A DNA stretch of 7,220 nt. Source: Nitrospira lenta. Its GTDB lineage: Bacteria; Nitrospirota; Nitrospiria; Nitrospirales; Nitrospiraceae. A model generated the notes under the pieces. It searched no databases. It had not been told where the DNA came from and saw nothing but the letters and a program-made list of their open reading frames with translations. The position numbers and the translations under genes are program-made. Location of the stretch: positions 1 to 7,220 of the forward strand of contig CAMDRK010000129.1 of NCBI GenBank assembly GCA_945906715.1, in the 5' to 3' direction. Shown piece after piece: positions 1-6,528 of this stretch (positions within the stretch are counted from its first letter, which is position 1; each line of letters opens with the position of its first letter).

Positions 1-326
1 TGATCGACAGCCCAGGATTTGAATGTTTTAGCCATGCGCCTAGAAACCACAGTGCGCGCTGGCTGTCCAGTCCAAAATGCACATTACTCGGACAGGCTCC
101 TAGCCTCGAAAGTCCGCCTCCGACTGGTAGACGGACAAACTATTCTTCCTGATCCTCTGATGACGTTGAAGCCAACAGTCCCAGTCCGCATGACCGTTGA
201 ATCAGTCGGTACCCCTGAACGCCATCCCATGCCCACGACAACCTAAACAAACCGGAGACGAAGATAAGACCACAAGAAGGACCGCCGCGCGAGGATGAGG
301 CTATGAGAACTTATCCCTGCAGTCTC
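1..326. other. Gene-free stretch, no gene supported
   Basis: I see no convincing gene here on either strand. A 75-codon plus-strand frame (19-246) and an overlapping minus-strand frame both have unremarkable composition, no ribosome binding site and no recognisable domain. The only structure noticed is a short inverted repeat, CTGTCC at 63-68 against GGACAG at 90-95, with the pairing continuing imperfectly outward; it has no T-run and could be chance. The stretch may be the 3' flank of the broken gene at 327-598 or decayed sequence. Confidence 0.5.
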
Positions 327-598
327 TCAAACTTTATTATCGATGAAATCATAACCAGCTCGCTCCAGCGCCCGCTGGACAGCCGGCATCACGGCGGGAC
401 TATCGGAGCAGGGCAGCACAGCCAACTCCGGTGCAGCCTGAAGCTTGGCCAGAAGCTGCGCCGCTTCTGAACTTGCCAGTTCATCGCAAGTCTCATACAA
501 GCCCCAGGGCCTTCTTCTGTATTGTGGACCTTGAGCACAGCACGGATCGTCGCAATGACAGCAGCCGAGGGAGGCGGCAGGAGGGATTGAGATCGCAT
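327..598 (-). pseudogene. Probable frameshifted small gene, about 90 residues, function unknown
   Basis: Two adjacent minus-strand frames each look coding for only part of their length. From the ATG at 596-598 the first frame reads MRSQSLLPPPSAAVIATIRA and continues to about EEGPGA near position 500; past there it becomes tryptophan- and arginine-rich and implausible. In the neighbouring frame the following stretch is protein-like, including YETCDELASSEAAQLL and, at the end, VQRALERAGYDFIDNKV before a TGA at 327-329. Adding one base near the GGGGC run (about 498-503) would join them into one frame of about 90 residues. The last helix faintly resembles the tails of some XRE-type helix-turn-helix regulators, but that is too weak for a call. 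It lies 44 bases downstream of the ACT-domain gene in the same direction, so it could be the second gene of that transcript. Alternatives are a sequencing error or a chance open frame; there is no clear ribosome binding site for the ATG. Confidence 0.45.
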
Positions 599-642
599 CC
601 GTGCAGGCCGCGCTTGCGGAGTAGCAGCCGTGCGCAGCTAAC

Positions 643-1056
643 TCAATCCGACGCCAAAACTTTGGCGGCTTTTTTCACATCCCGCGGATTGACCCAGAGA
701 ATAGCGCCGAAACGTCCCTGGCCGGCACAGAGGCCGGTCACCGCGGTCATGTTGATCTTGGCGGAACCAAGTCGATCCGTCAGATCGGCCAGCGCTCCCA
801 GGCGTTCATCGCCGTCCACCAGCAAGCACATCTTCGGTCCCTGCACTTTCAACTTATGCGCCTTCGCGATGTTCTTGAACGAAGCGGGATCTTCCGGCAC
901 CACATCCACCTGTGTGCGGCGATTCCGAGGAAAGGCATGCACGGCCAGCAGATTCACTCCAGCCGCACGCAACGGAGTAAGCACGCCGGCTAATGTCCCA
1001 GGTTTATCCCCAATCTGCACCTTGAAATACTGAGCGGTCCGAATCACATCAGCCAT
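643..1056 (-). CDS. Tandem ACT-domain protein (small amino-acid-binding regulator-like)
   Basis: This encodes 137 residues that are essentially two ACT domains. The first spans about residues 8-70 and starts QYFKVQIGDKPGTLAGVL: a strand, then the D-x-PG-x-L turn and helix of ligand-binding ACT domains, then GVNLLAVHAF. The second spans about 74-134, with GDERLGALADLTDRLG followed by KINMTAVTG. In this fold paired domains usually bind a small ligand, commonly an amino acid, at their interface and act as allosteric sensors. No catalytic or DNA-binding domain is attached, so this is a stand-alone sensor of unknown partner; it is presumably cytoplasmic, as no signal peptide or membrane segment is visible. 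I chose the second of two adjacent ATGs (1054-1056) because the strong AGGAGG site is then 5 bases away; a TTG start at 1080 would place that site inside the gene. Family membership is clear; the ligand and pathway are unknown. Confidence 0.88.
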   Translation of the reverse strand: MADVIRTAQYFKVQIGDKPGTLAGVLTPLRAAGVNLLAVHAFPRNRRTQVDVVPEDPASFKNIAKAHKLKVQGPKMCLLVDGDERLGALADLTDRLGSAKINMTAVTGLCAGQGRFGAILWVNPRDVKKAAKVLASD

Positions 1057-1060
1057 CATA

Positions 1061-1070
1061 CCCTCCTCTC
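1061..1070 (-). promoter_or_regulatory. Strong ribosome binding site of the ACT-domain gene
   Basis: On the minus strand this reads GAGAGGAGGG, immediately followed by T-ATG-ATG-GCT. The AGGAGG core is too close to the first ATG but 5 bases from the second, which decides the start at 1056 and argues against a longer TTG-initiated product. Confidence 0.75.
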
Positions 1071-1359
1071 CCCGCCCCAATAGCGGGTATCATCAGACAG
1101 GAAATAATTCTCGCGAAACAATGTGTATTGAAATGATCACCACAAGGAGCAACCTCCGCAGGCCTCTGCAATGATGGGATAGAAGTTGACGGGGTATAGC
1201 CTAGGCGACCAACCGGCTGAATGCAACCGGGTACAATCCACCTTCAGATACAGAATTGCGGCTTCCGACGGACTATCTTAAAGATGGGTCCCTGTCCTTC
1301 CAGCCAGCTCTAACTGATTCTCGCTTCGATGAAGGCGAGGGTCCGCACATCTAGTCTGG
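1071..1359. other. Intergenic region with a small hairpin
   Basis: With its edges, this is about 300 bases without a gene between the DUF202 gene and the ACT-domain gene. A hairpin at 1320-1339 (CTCGC plus TTC pairing with GAA plus GCGAG, one bulged G, loop GAT) lies 20 bases past the stop of the DUF202 gene. It has no T-run on the minus strand, so it is not a standard intrinsic terminator, though it could protect a 3' end. The promoter of the ACT-domain gene should lie in the lower-coordinate half, but I find no good pair of -35 and -10 boxes. Confidence 0.4.
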
Positions 1360-1611
1360 TTATTGATCGATCCACGCTTTGATGGTGAAGAATCGCCAAA
1401 TCCCAACCCCCAGGAACGCGACACCCGCCACCAACGACACCACACCCAGTGCTTGAACCCCGGGCAGCTCCAGCCACCACACAGCCGGAATACCAACAAT
1501 GAAAAGCCCCATCGCGGTCCTGATGTACGACAGCAGCGTGCGCTCGTTCGCCAACTCAGTCCGTTGCCGAGCCAGCCGGTCTCCAATAGATGTGTCCAAT
1601 TTCTCGGGCAT
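1360..1611 (-). CDS. DUF202 family small inner-membrane protein
   Basis: This encodes 83 residues. Positions 20-34 read LANERTLLSYIRTAM, the diagnostic motif of the DUF202 (YidH-like) family, in which A-N-E-R-T is followed by an arginine at the start of a membrane helix. Two hydrophobic segments follow, about residues 33-49 (including GLFIVGIPAVWW) and 52-72 (including ALGVVSLVAGVAFLGVG), then the short polar tail TIKAWIDQ. The predicted product is an inner-membrane protein with a cytoplasmic N-terminus. The biochemical role of the family is unknown. The protein is short for the group, which often has about 100-120 residues and three helices, so this is a two-helix version. The ATG at 1609-1611 was chosen because the family motif normally sits close to the N-terminus; extension to a TTG at 1725 adds 38 residues unlike the family. 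The ribosome binding site is weak (AAGGA, about 14 bases upstream). Confidence 0.85.
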   Translation of the reverse strand: MPEKLDTSIGDRLARQRTELANERTLLSYIRTAMGLFIVGIPAVWWLELPGVQALGVVSLVAGVAFLGVGIWRFFTIKAWIDQ

Positions 1612-1726
1612 GGGCGATCCGCAATCCTTGCCGAAACGATACCCCTTCAGAGAGCAAAGCTCAACAGACCAGGAGAGAAGGCCGGGCGAAGAAGAGAAGG
1701 CGCGCACGGACGAGGCGGTCAACAAA

Positions 1727-1862
1727 GACTCCCGACCCCTTTGATTTGTCCGAAACGCCCAAGGCGAGAAGAAATATCTTCAAGGCTCTCCCCTCAAGGC
1801 CGCGCGGACGAGTTCCGTCTCAATAAGTCAATACTCATGCCTGACCCTAATTCTCTGTCGCA
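1727..1862 (-). repeat. Possible REP/RAYT-type element remnant
   Basis: In the 437-base gene-free stretch 1612-2048 two motifs stand out on the minus strand: AAAGGGGTCGGGAGTC (about 1727-1742) and GGGTCAGGCATGAGTATTGA (about 1829-1848). Both resemble sequences I recall repeatedly flanking Y1-type (RAYT/IS200-like) transposase genes and their short non-autonomous derivatives in environmental bacteria. Between them the sequence is not a recognisable transposase, so if the assignment is right this is decayed terminal sequence. It rests on motif memory, not on an alignment, and the element ends are not defined. The rest of the stretch shows no gene. Confidence 0.35.
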
Positions 1863-1966
1863 CACAAACAACGAGAAATGGAATCACGTAGCGCGCTCGG
1901 AGGGAAACACGATGGGGCCATTTAACTGCAGGGAAACAGCCATCGTTACCAAGGCCGACTCTTCAT

Positions 1967-2049
1967 ACACCTACGAGGAGGCATTGGTTCCTGCACTCTA
2001 TTTTCAGTTCAACCCATTTTCTTCTCACAGATCTTTGATTTGTAGGTGT
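1967..2049. repeat. 8-bp inverted repeat just downstream of the Hsp90-like gene
   Basis: ACACCTAC at 1967-1974 is the exact reverse complement of GTAGGTGT at 2042-2049; the second copy touches the stop codon of the ATPase gene. The 67-base spacer is long for an RNA hairpin and there is no T-run, so this is not a normal terminator. It might mark an insertion boundary or be chance. Confidence 0.3.
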
Positions 2050-4310
2050 TAACTCCCCAAAGACTCTCTTGGTGTCCAATGCTTTGCAGTTCGCATATCA
2101 ATCCAGTCGCAATGTAGTTCAAGACGGATCTCTACATCGCCGCGAGGGATAAGAAACGGCTCTAAGGGCGAGGGTATCGGAAAGTAGACTCCCCCATACA
2201 TTTCCTGGAGCGGTTGTTCAATCTGGATCGCGCCTTCTGCACGTATCACGCCATTTACGCTTGCTGCTACAACTTCATCGACACGGATCTCGTATTGAAA
2301 TGCAGTGCTAACGGCATCGGATGCGACGTACATAATTTTGTTTCCCGCCCAAACTACACCGCGACTATCACAGTCCTGGAGCAAATCCCCGTATGCGCTA
2401 AATGCCATTTCAGGCAAGCGGATATAGAAACCCTGAAGCCCTGTGGCTCCTTGCTCATCAACTATATGGAGAATTCGCGGCTGCGGTTTCCCCGGCTGAG
2501 GTTCTGTGTGACTTTGTCCACCACCGACATTCACGACGTGTACGTCTGAGCGCGTAACTACTTGACGCTGTCCTCCCTTACGCACAACGCCGATATCGTC
2601 CTTCAGAAGGATCCACAGCTCTGACCGCCGCTTGGCAAGAAGCTCAAGATTCAGAGCACCATCGCCAAAAAACCGCGGACTCCATTTCTTAAGCGAAGGC
2701 CCCAGATACTCGCGGCAAAAAGTTGCTATCAGCGAGTAAAGAATCTGCGAGTATCCCAACTCCTCTAACTTAGCAATTTCCTTATGTCTAGTATCGACGA
2801 AAATATCCAGTTGCTGATTCGCGCCCTGTTCCTTCACAAAAACTGGAATGTCCTCTGTCAACTTGCCAGGAATGAGACGAAAGTTCTTGACCTCATAGGA
2901 TTTCGATATTGTCAATTCTAACTCACTGAGAAATACGCGCTCAAATCTTGCGAGCTCTTTGTAGTATTCGACGCAATCGATGACGCCATCAAAAGGCTTT
3001 GCCGCACAGTACTGTTCAAGGTAGCAGCGTTCTGCCTTCTGGCGGTGGCCATCGGCGGACAGCAGGATCACCAGATGCCCTCGGGCGTGCATGATCTGGT
3101 TCAACGCCTGCTTTTGCGCCAACCCAAAGAACACACCAACACCACCCTGCTCCGCCCTTCTGCGGATATCGCATAGAGCGCTCTCGGAACCGTCCGCGAG
3201 GCGGACCTTCACATTTCCAAGTCTAGAGATTAGGCCACGCTGAGTGACATACCGGAATATCCGCGTATGCTGGGCAATCCGCTCCGGGGATTCAAGAACC
3301 GCCTCCACCGCAACTTTCTCAAGCGCGAGGACGATCCTGCTCAGTAGGCTCGTCGTTGGAGCGTCGAGAGAATCACGACCTGCTGTCGGCACAAAACGGT
3401 CGCAATCCAACCTTCCCGATACGCCAATCGTGCTGCCGATCTGTGTTGCACAAAGTTTGAAGCCGCGTTTGAACACATCGATTGGCCCATTCTCGAACCT
3501 GATGTGGCCAACAAGGTTTACAGGTTCACCGTCTATGCTGAGACCTTCGATCGATGCGACAAGCGCGTGGCCCCTGTCTTCATACATCCCTCCGGTAATC
3601 ACGAGGTCGCCCTCGCACCATTTCTGTATCCCAGCGCCGATATTTGTCAGATTTTCTCTGTTCTCTATGTCGTGAAATTTAGCCTGTGAGATCTTGTCAC
3701 CGTTAAAATAAATTACAGTCGGCACGAAGCGAACGAAATCTTGCAGATAACGTCTGAGATCGGCGTTATTCGGAGCACTCCGAAGATGTCCGATCACAAT
3801 GGTCCCTCTTGGTGCCGCAGCGTCGGACGCTTCCACTGTCACCGAAGGAATGGCCATGCCAGCTGCCTGTATGTCGACCGAGGACAACCTCGTGAGGGTA
3901 CCGTGCGGAACATCCTTGGTCTGAGAAATCACCTCCAGAGTGTCACAGACACCAAAATTGGCGAAGCCACCGATTCCGAACATACCGACACAGCCAGCTG
4001 CCTGTGCCTCAAGCGTGCGTTTGCCACTCGCCCCGATGGTCCAAAAAAAGTTCTCAAGGTCGGCTGCAGACATCCCGGTTCCGTTGTCGCGGACAAGAAT
4101 CCTCCGGTCTTCAACCGTGATATCAATCCTATAGCGATCATCATCGGTACCGATGCTATCACGGTGCGCCTGAATCCTGATCGCATCGACCGCGTTCTGA
4201 ACGTTCTCGCGGATAAAGGCGAGAGGAGTCTCATATATCTGTTTCGAGATCGCCCGCAGGACGCTCTCAAAATCGATACCGACCTTGAATGAAGTGCTGC
4301 GTTCAGTCAC
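2049..4310 (-). CDS. Hsp90/HtpG-like GHKL ATPase protein, second gene of a two-gene module
   Basis: This encodes 753 residues. The N-terminal ~205 residues are an Hsp90-type GHKL ATPase domain. AFIRENVQNAVDAI (31-44) gives Glu35, the expected catalytic base, Asn39 for magnesium and Asp42, in the same spacing as HtpG. ILVRDNGTGM (71-80) supplies the adenine-binding Asp-x-Gly-x-Gly. TIGASGKRT (91-99) and GMFGIGGFANF (109-119) match the HtpG segments TIAKSGTKS and GQFGVGF, the mobile ATP lid. PRGTIVIGHL (168-177) corresponds to the conserved RGT strand. Residues ~206-345 may be a middle-domain-like segment; the remainder (~346-753) is unfamiliar, with a Gly/Pro/Gln-rich linker around 593-612 before a beta-rich C-terminal domain. 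HtpG has about 620 residues; I cannot identify its usual dimerisation domain here. All ATP-binding residues are present, so the ATPase is probably active and cytoplasmic. The start is GTG (4308-4310), overlapping the stop of the upstream phosphoesterase gene by 8 bases. Its client and function are unknown. Confidence 0.87.
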   Translation of the reverse strand: MTERSTSFKVGIDFESVLRAISKQIYETPLAFIRENVQNAVDAIRIQAHRDSIGTDDDRYRIDITVEDRRILVRDNGTGMSAADLENFFWTIGASGKRTLEAQAAGCVGMFGIGGFANFGVCDTLEVISQTKDVPHGTLTRLSSVDIQAAGMAIPSVTVEASDAAAPRGTIVIGHLRSAPNNADLRRYLQDFVRFVPTVIYFNGDKISQAKFHDIENRENLTNIGAGIQKWCEGDLVITGGMYEDRGHALVASIEGLSIDGEPVNLVGHIRFENGPIDVFKRGFKLCATQIGSTIGVSGRLDCDRFVPTAGRDSLDAPTTSLLSRIVLALEKVAVEAVLESPERIAQHTRIFRYVTQRGLISRLGNVKVRLADGSESALCDIRRRAEQGGVGVFFGLAQKQALNQIMHARGHLVILLSADGHRQKAERCYLEQYCAAKPFDGVIDCVEYYKELARFERVFLSELELTISKSYEVKNFRLIPGKLTEDIPVFVKEQGANQQLDIFVDTRHKEIAKLEELGYSQILYSLIATFCREYLGPSLKKWSPRFFGDGALNLELLAKRRSELWILLKDDIGVVRKGGQRQVVTRSDVHVVNVGGGQSHTEPQPGKPQPRILHIVDEQGATGLQGFYIRLPEMAFSAYGDLLQDCDSRGVVWAGNKIMYVASDAVSTAFQYEIRVDEVVAASVNGVIRAEGAIQIEQPLQEMYGGVYFPIPSPLEPFLIPRGDVEIRLELHCDWIDMRTAKHWTPRESLGS

Positions 4311-6090
4311 GTTTTCCTCTCGCTGCTATTGCAGCCTCCAGTTGCTTGCGGAACTCTCTATCCCCAGTCGCCGCTACAATCTTTAGGCCGATATCATAGA
4401 AACCGCCAGACGCCTTGGCTTCGAAATCCCGCATTCCGTTCAGTAAAACAACCTTGGCTTCTTCAAAGCTCGCGACGTTAACAAGGACTGTCGCCAGATT
4501 GCGGACATCGGATGGCTCTGCCAAACCCTCCTTTGCCAGCGACCTATATAGATCGGCGGCTGTCACCCTATCCATATTCTCTGTCGAATGTGCCAACCCC
4601 AGCGCCAACATACGTTTCGCCTGAACGGCAACCGTTCGGTCAGGCGACTCCAGGTGACGCGCCGCGTGCTCGCGTAACGAAACCCAATCACCTTCGGCGG
4701 AAAGTGATGCGAGCAGGGCGCTGGTGTGAGAAAGGCCCTTCTCTGGCTCGGCCTCGGCATTCATTCTTGCGTCTTTTTCCTGATCAACCAGCCGTGCCTT
4801 GAGGTCCTCCTGTGAACCGCCGATCTCCTGGAGAATGGCCCCGTATCGGGCGACAGGTTCTCCGTATCGTGCGAGCAGGTCAACAAGCTCTACCCGGCCA
4901 TAGAACACTCGGAGCAAGTTGCTAAACGATTTGAAGGAGATGGTTTTACTTTTTAAATCGCCTTCTGGCTGAGCTCGCAAGACGGCGAATGAACCGAAGG
5001 CGTAGCCGTTCAGACCCAGGATTGGGATCTCCGACTTCGCATCCAGCAGCAAAGCTGCGAGATAATGAGCGCACGGGGCAAGCGATGAGCGATAGGCCGT
5101 CAGCGTAGCCGCTAACTCGCGAACGCCACAGACAGCGGTTGGTACTATCTCAATCGGTTGCTCTTCCGATGCGGTGAAGGCAAACGCGCCGCTCCGGGGG
5201 TTGTATTGAATTGTTTTGAGCGTTCGTGTCGCCTGCAGTAAATCTAGAGTGACTATCGAATAGCTATTGTGGAACTGGCGTGTATCGAACGACGTGCCAG
5301 CCGTGATGGTTAGGCAATCCGAACCTGCGCTGCGGATACGACGGGTTTCTGGTTCGTGGAGATGGCCACAATGAAAGAATTGGCAGGCATCTTCGATACG
5401 GCTCTGCACGGGGCCCCGGTCAAATTCCTGGAGCAGATGAAAAGGGTGATGGGCCATAGCGATGATTACATGCGGATCATGACTCCTAGCCAGACTCACC
5501 GCATCGATCACCTGGCGCTCGCCCACAAGCAGCTTGCCATGGTCTGAAAGCCCCCCCTCTGCGAGCCAAGCCGAGTTCAGGCCGATGATGGCGAACCGGA
5601 CATCCTCAATCACGACGCACGAGACATAGCCGAGACTGTCTGGCGTCAAGATTCTTTCCTGGCCCGCTAAATACGATTCCAGAAAGCTTCGGTAGTTTCC
5701 CTGCCGCTTCAGCAGCATTTCAAGATCTTCTGCGGGGCTTAGAAAAGAATCGACATGACTTGTGCTTAGCAGCACATGACGAACGCCCTGAAAGCACATC
5801 TTCTGCCGGTCCCGGTCAACGTCGTGGTTTCCGGGGATGCAAAAGATCCGCTCCTTCGGCACACCGGATGCGTTGCTGAGTGCATCGAAAAATGCTTCAA
5901 CGAGCTTGTATTCATCGACCTTTCCAGAAAAAGCGAGATCGCCAGTCGAAAGGATGAAGTCCGCTGAAACTCCCTCTCTGCGCTGTTTAGCGATATTCTG
6001 ACACATGGCTTCCAGCACAACATCGTGCGACCATTTCTCGCTGACTCGCATATGGATGTCAGAAATGTGGAGCCAGCAGATCGGACGCAT
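4303..6090 (-). CDS. Calcineurin-like metallophosphoesterase with TPR-like C-terminal half
   Basis: This encodes 595 residues. The first ~285 are a complete metallophosphoesterase domain. ICWLHISDIH holds Asp11 and His13; STGDLAFSG (48-56) gives Asp51; IPGNHDVDR (85-93) gives Asn88 and His89; MAHHPFH (212-218) gives His214/215; FHCGHLHEP (240-248) gives His243 and His245. All expected ligands of the two-metal centre are present, so it should hydrolyse phosphoesters; the substrate (nucleotide, nucleic acid or phosphoprotein) cannot be read from the motifs. This version, with the GDLAFSG and GNHDVDR signatures, resembles phosphoesterases often fused to or beside STAND/NACHT-type NTPases. Residues ~320-430 are helical and unknown; ~450-585 are helical repeats resembling TPRs (GDWVSLREHAARHLESP; SFEEAKVVLLNGMRDF). 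It is presumably cytoplasmic, as no signal peptide is seen. I chose the ATG at 6088-6090, which has a GGAGGAG site and places the catalytic strand at the usual N-terminal distance; an in-frame ATG at 6129 adds 13 residues and has a poor site. It is the first gene of the operon with the Hsp90-like ATPase. Confidence 0.9.
   Translation of the reverse strand: MRPICWLHISDIHMRVSEKWSHDVVLEAMCQNIAKQRREGVSADFILSTGDLAFSGKVDEYKLVEAFFDALSNASGVPKERIFCIPGNHDVDRDRQKMCFQGVRHVLLSTSHVDSFLSPAEDLEMLLKRQGNYRSFLESYLAGQERILTPDSLGYVSCVVIEDVRFAIIGLNSAWLAEGGLSDHGKLLVGERQVIDAVSLARSHDPHVIIAMAHHPFHLLQEFDRGPVQSRIEDACQFFHCGHLHEPETRRIRSAGSDCLTITAGTSFDTRQFHNSYSIVTLDLLQATRTLKTIQYNPRSGAFAFTASEEQPIEIVPTAVCGVRELAATLTAYRSSLAPCAHYLAALLLDAKSEIPILGLNGYAFGSFAVLRAQPEGDLKSKTISFKSFSNLLRVFYGRVELVDLLARYGEPVARYGAILQEIGGSQEDLKARLVDQEKDARMNAEAEPEKGLSHTSALLASLSAEGDWVSLREHAARHLESPDRTVAVQAKRMLALGLAHSTENMDRVTAADLYRSLAKEGLAEPSDVRNLATVLVNVASFEEAKVVLLNGMRDFEAKASGGFYDIGLKIVAATGDREFRKQLEAAIAARGKRD
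4316..4321 (-). promoter_or_regulatory. Ribosome binding site of the Hsp90-like gene, inside the upstream gene
   Basis: On the minus strand GAGAGG is followed by AAAAC and the GTG start. It lies within the last codons of the phosphoesterase gene. Together with the GTGACTGA overlap (start and stop sharing 8 bases at 4303-4310) it indicates translational coupling and supports GTG as the true start. Confidence 0.65.
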
Positions 6091-6101
6091 AGAGATGAAC
6101 T

Positions 6102-6108
6102 CTCCTCC
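6102..6108 (-). promoter_or_regulatory. Ribosome binding site deciding the metallophosphoesterase start
   Basis: On the minus strand GGAGGAG lies 11 bases before the ATG at 6090. The spacing is slightly long, but this is the best site near the gene and falls inside the reading frame of the longer alternative starting at 6129. Confidence 0.6.
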
Positions 6109-6178
6109 GAAGTAAAGAAACACGGACATTCTACTTTTTCAAGGTTGGCCTGGTCTATCCCCGCCGTGCGCAGGTCGA

Positions 6179-6184
6179 ATTATA
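6179..6184 (-). promoter_or_regulatory. Candidate -10 box of the phosphoesterase-Hsp90 operon
   Basis: On the minus strand this is a perfect TATAAT. No sequence resembling TTGACA lies 16-18 bases upstream (ACGAGC at 17), and there is no extended TG motif. If used, transcription would start near 6172 and give a leader of about 80 bases before the ATG at 6090. A weak core promoter would suit an activated or low-level gene, but that is inference. Confidence 0.4.
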
Positions 6185-6250
6185 CCTGTCATTCCAAGCC
6201 TGCTCGTTTTCCTTCTCCCCCTCTGTTGCAATAATTTTCTTCGCGGGTGG

Positions 6251-6328
6251 CACTGACCTGGGCGCCAAACCGCCTGCAGCGGGGTCCCTACACCGGGCGG
6301 GGTGCGAAGCCGGTTGGGCTGGTCAGTG
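6251..6328. repeat. Large imperfect inverted repeat (hairpin) upstream of the operon
   Basis: CACTGACC at 6251-6258 pairs exactly with GGTCAGTG at 6321-6328. After a 5-base bulge the pairing resumes with GCCAAACCG (6264-6272) against CGGTTGGGC (6311-6319), with one A-G mismatch. Inside, CACC (6291-6294) can pair with GGTG (6301-6304) around a six-base loop. The 78-base fold has about 20 pairs and lies about 70 bases upstream of the candidate -10 box of the operon. It could be a repeat-element derivative, a structured RNA or a recombination site. No T-run follows on either strand, so it is not an intrinsic terminator. Confidence 0.5.
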
Positions 6329-6385
6329 ACAGGACCCGCATCCGATCTCCGTCTCCGCATCGCAATCAGTTATATTGTTCCTCAT

Positions 6386-6413
6386 GTCCTCTCGTCCTCT
6401 CGTCCTCTCGTCC
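6386..6413. repeat. 8-bp tandem repeat, 3.5 copies
   Basis: The unit GTCCTCTC is repeated exactly three times (6386-6409) and followed by a partial copy GTCC. It lies in non-coding DNA between the hairpin at 6251-6328 and the transposase remnant. Such a repeat can vary in copy number by strand slippage; no function is apparent. Confidence 0.75.
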
Positions 6414-6528
6414 CAATCGCCACTCCCCCAAACGGCCCCGCCGCCGAACCAGGCGCGGGCGCCGCAAGCCGGTCAGAGCCTTCTGGCGGTTTCTGCTCGC
6501 GCGGTGGAAGAATTTCCGCCGGGAAGAA

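Noticed and set aside
652..675. Terminator-like hairpin on the plus strand: CGCCAAA/TTTGGCG followed by six T
   Set aside because: It lies entirely within the last codons of the minus-strand ACT-domain gene (KKAAKVLASD), the loop is only 2-4 bases, and no plus-strand gene precedes it, so it is probably a by-product of the codons.
431..1033. 200-codon plus-strand open frame
   Set aside because: It is antisense to the ACT-domain gene, rich in Arg, Ser and Pro, with no domain or ribosome binding site: a shadow of the opposite strand.
1363..2052. 229-codon plus-strand open frame
   Set aside because: It is antisense to the DUF202 gene and runs through the repeat region, with low-complexity Arg/Pro/Asn composition and no recognisable domain.
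3858..4005. 13-base direct repeat GCCAGCTGCCTGT at 3858-3870 and 3993-4005
   Set aside because: Both copies are in frame inside the ATPase gene and encode the same four residues QAAG; most likely coincidence of codon use.
6091..6129. Longer phosphoesterase start at 6129
   Set aside because: The extra 13 residues are not typical of the family, which starts close to the first catalytic strand, and the upstream sequence has no good ribosome binding site, whereas GGAGGAG precedes the ATG at 6090.
6251..6328. Integron attC-like site: GTTGGGC at 6313-6319 fits GTTRRRY
   Set aside because: The opposite arm GCCAAAC does not fit RYYYAAC, pairing continues outside the core boxes, and there is no integrase or cassette-like gene order; the short consensus matches easily by chance.
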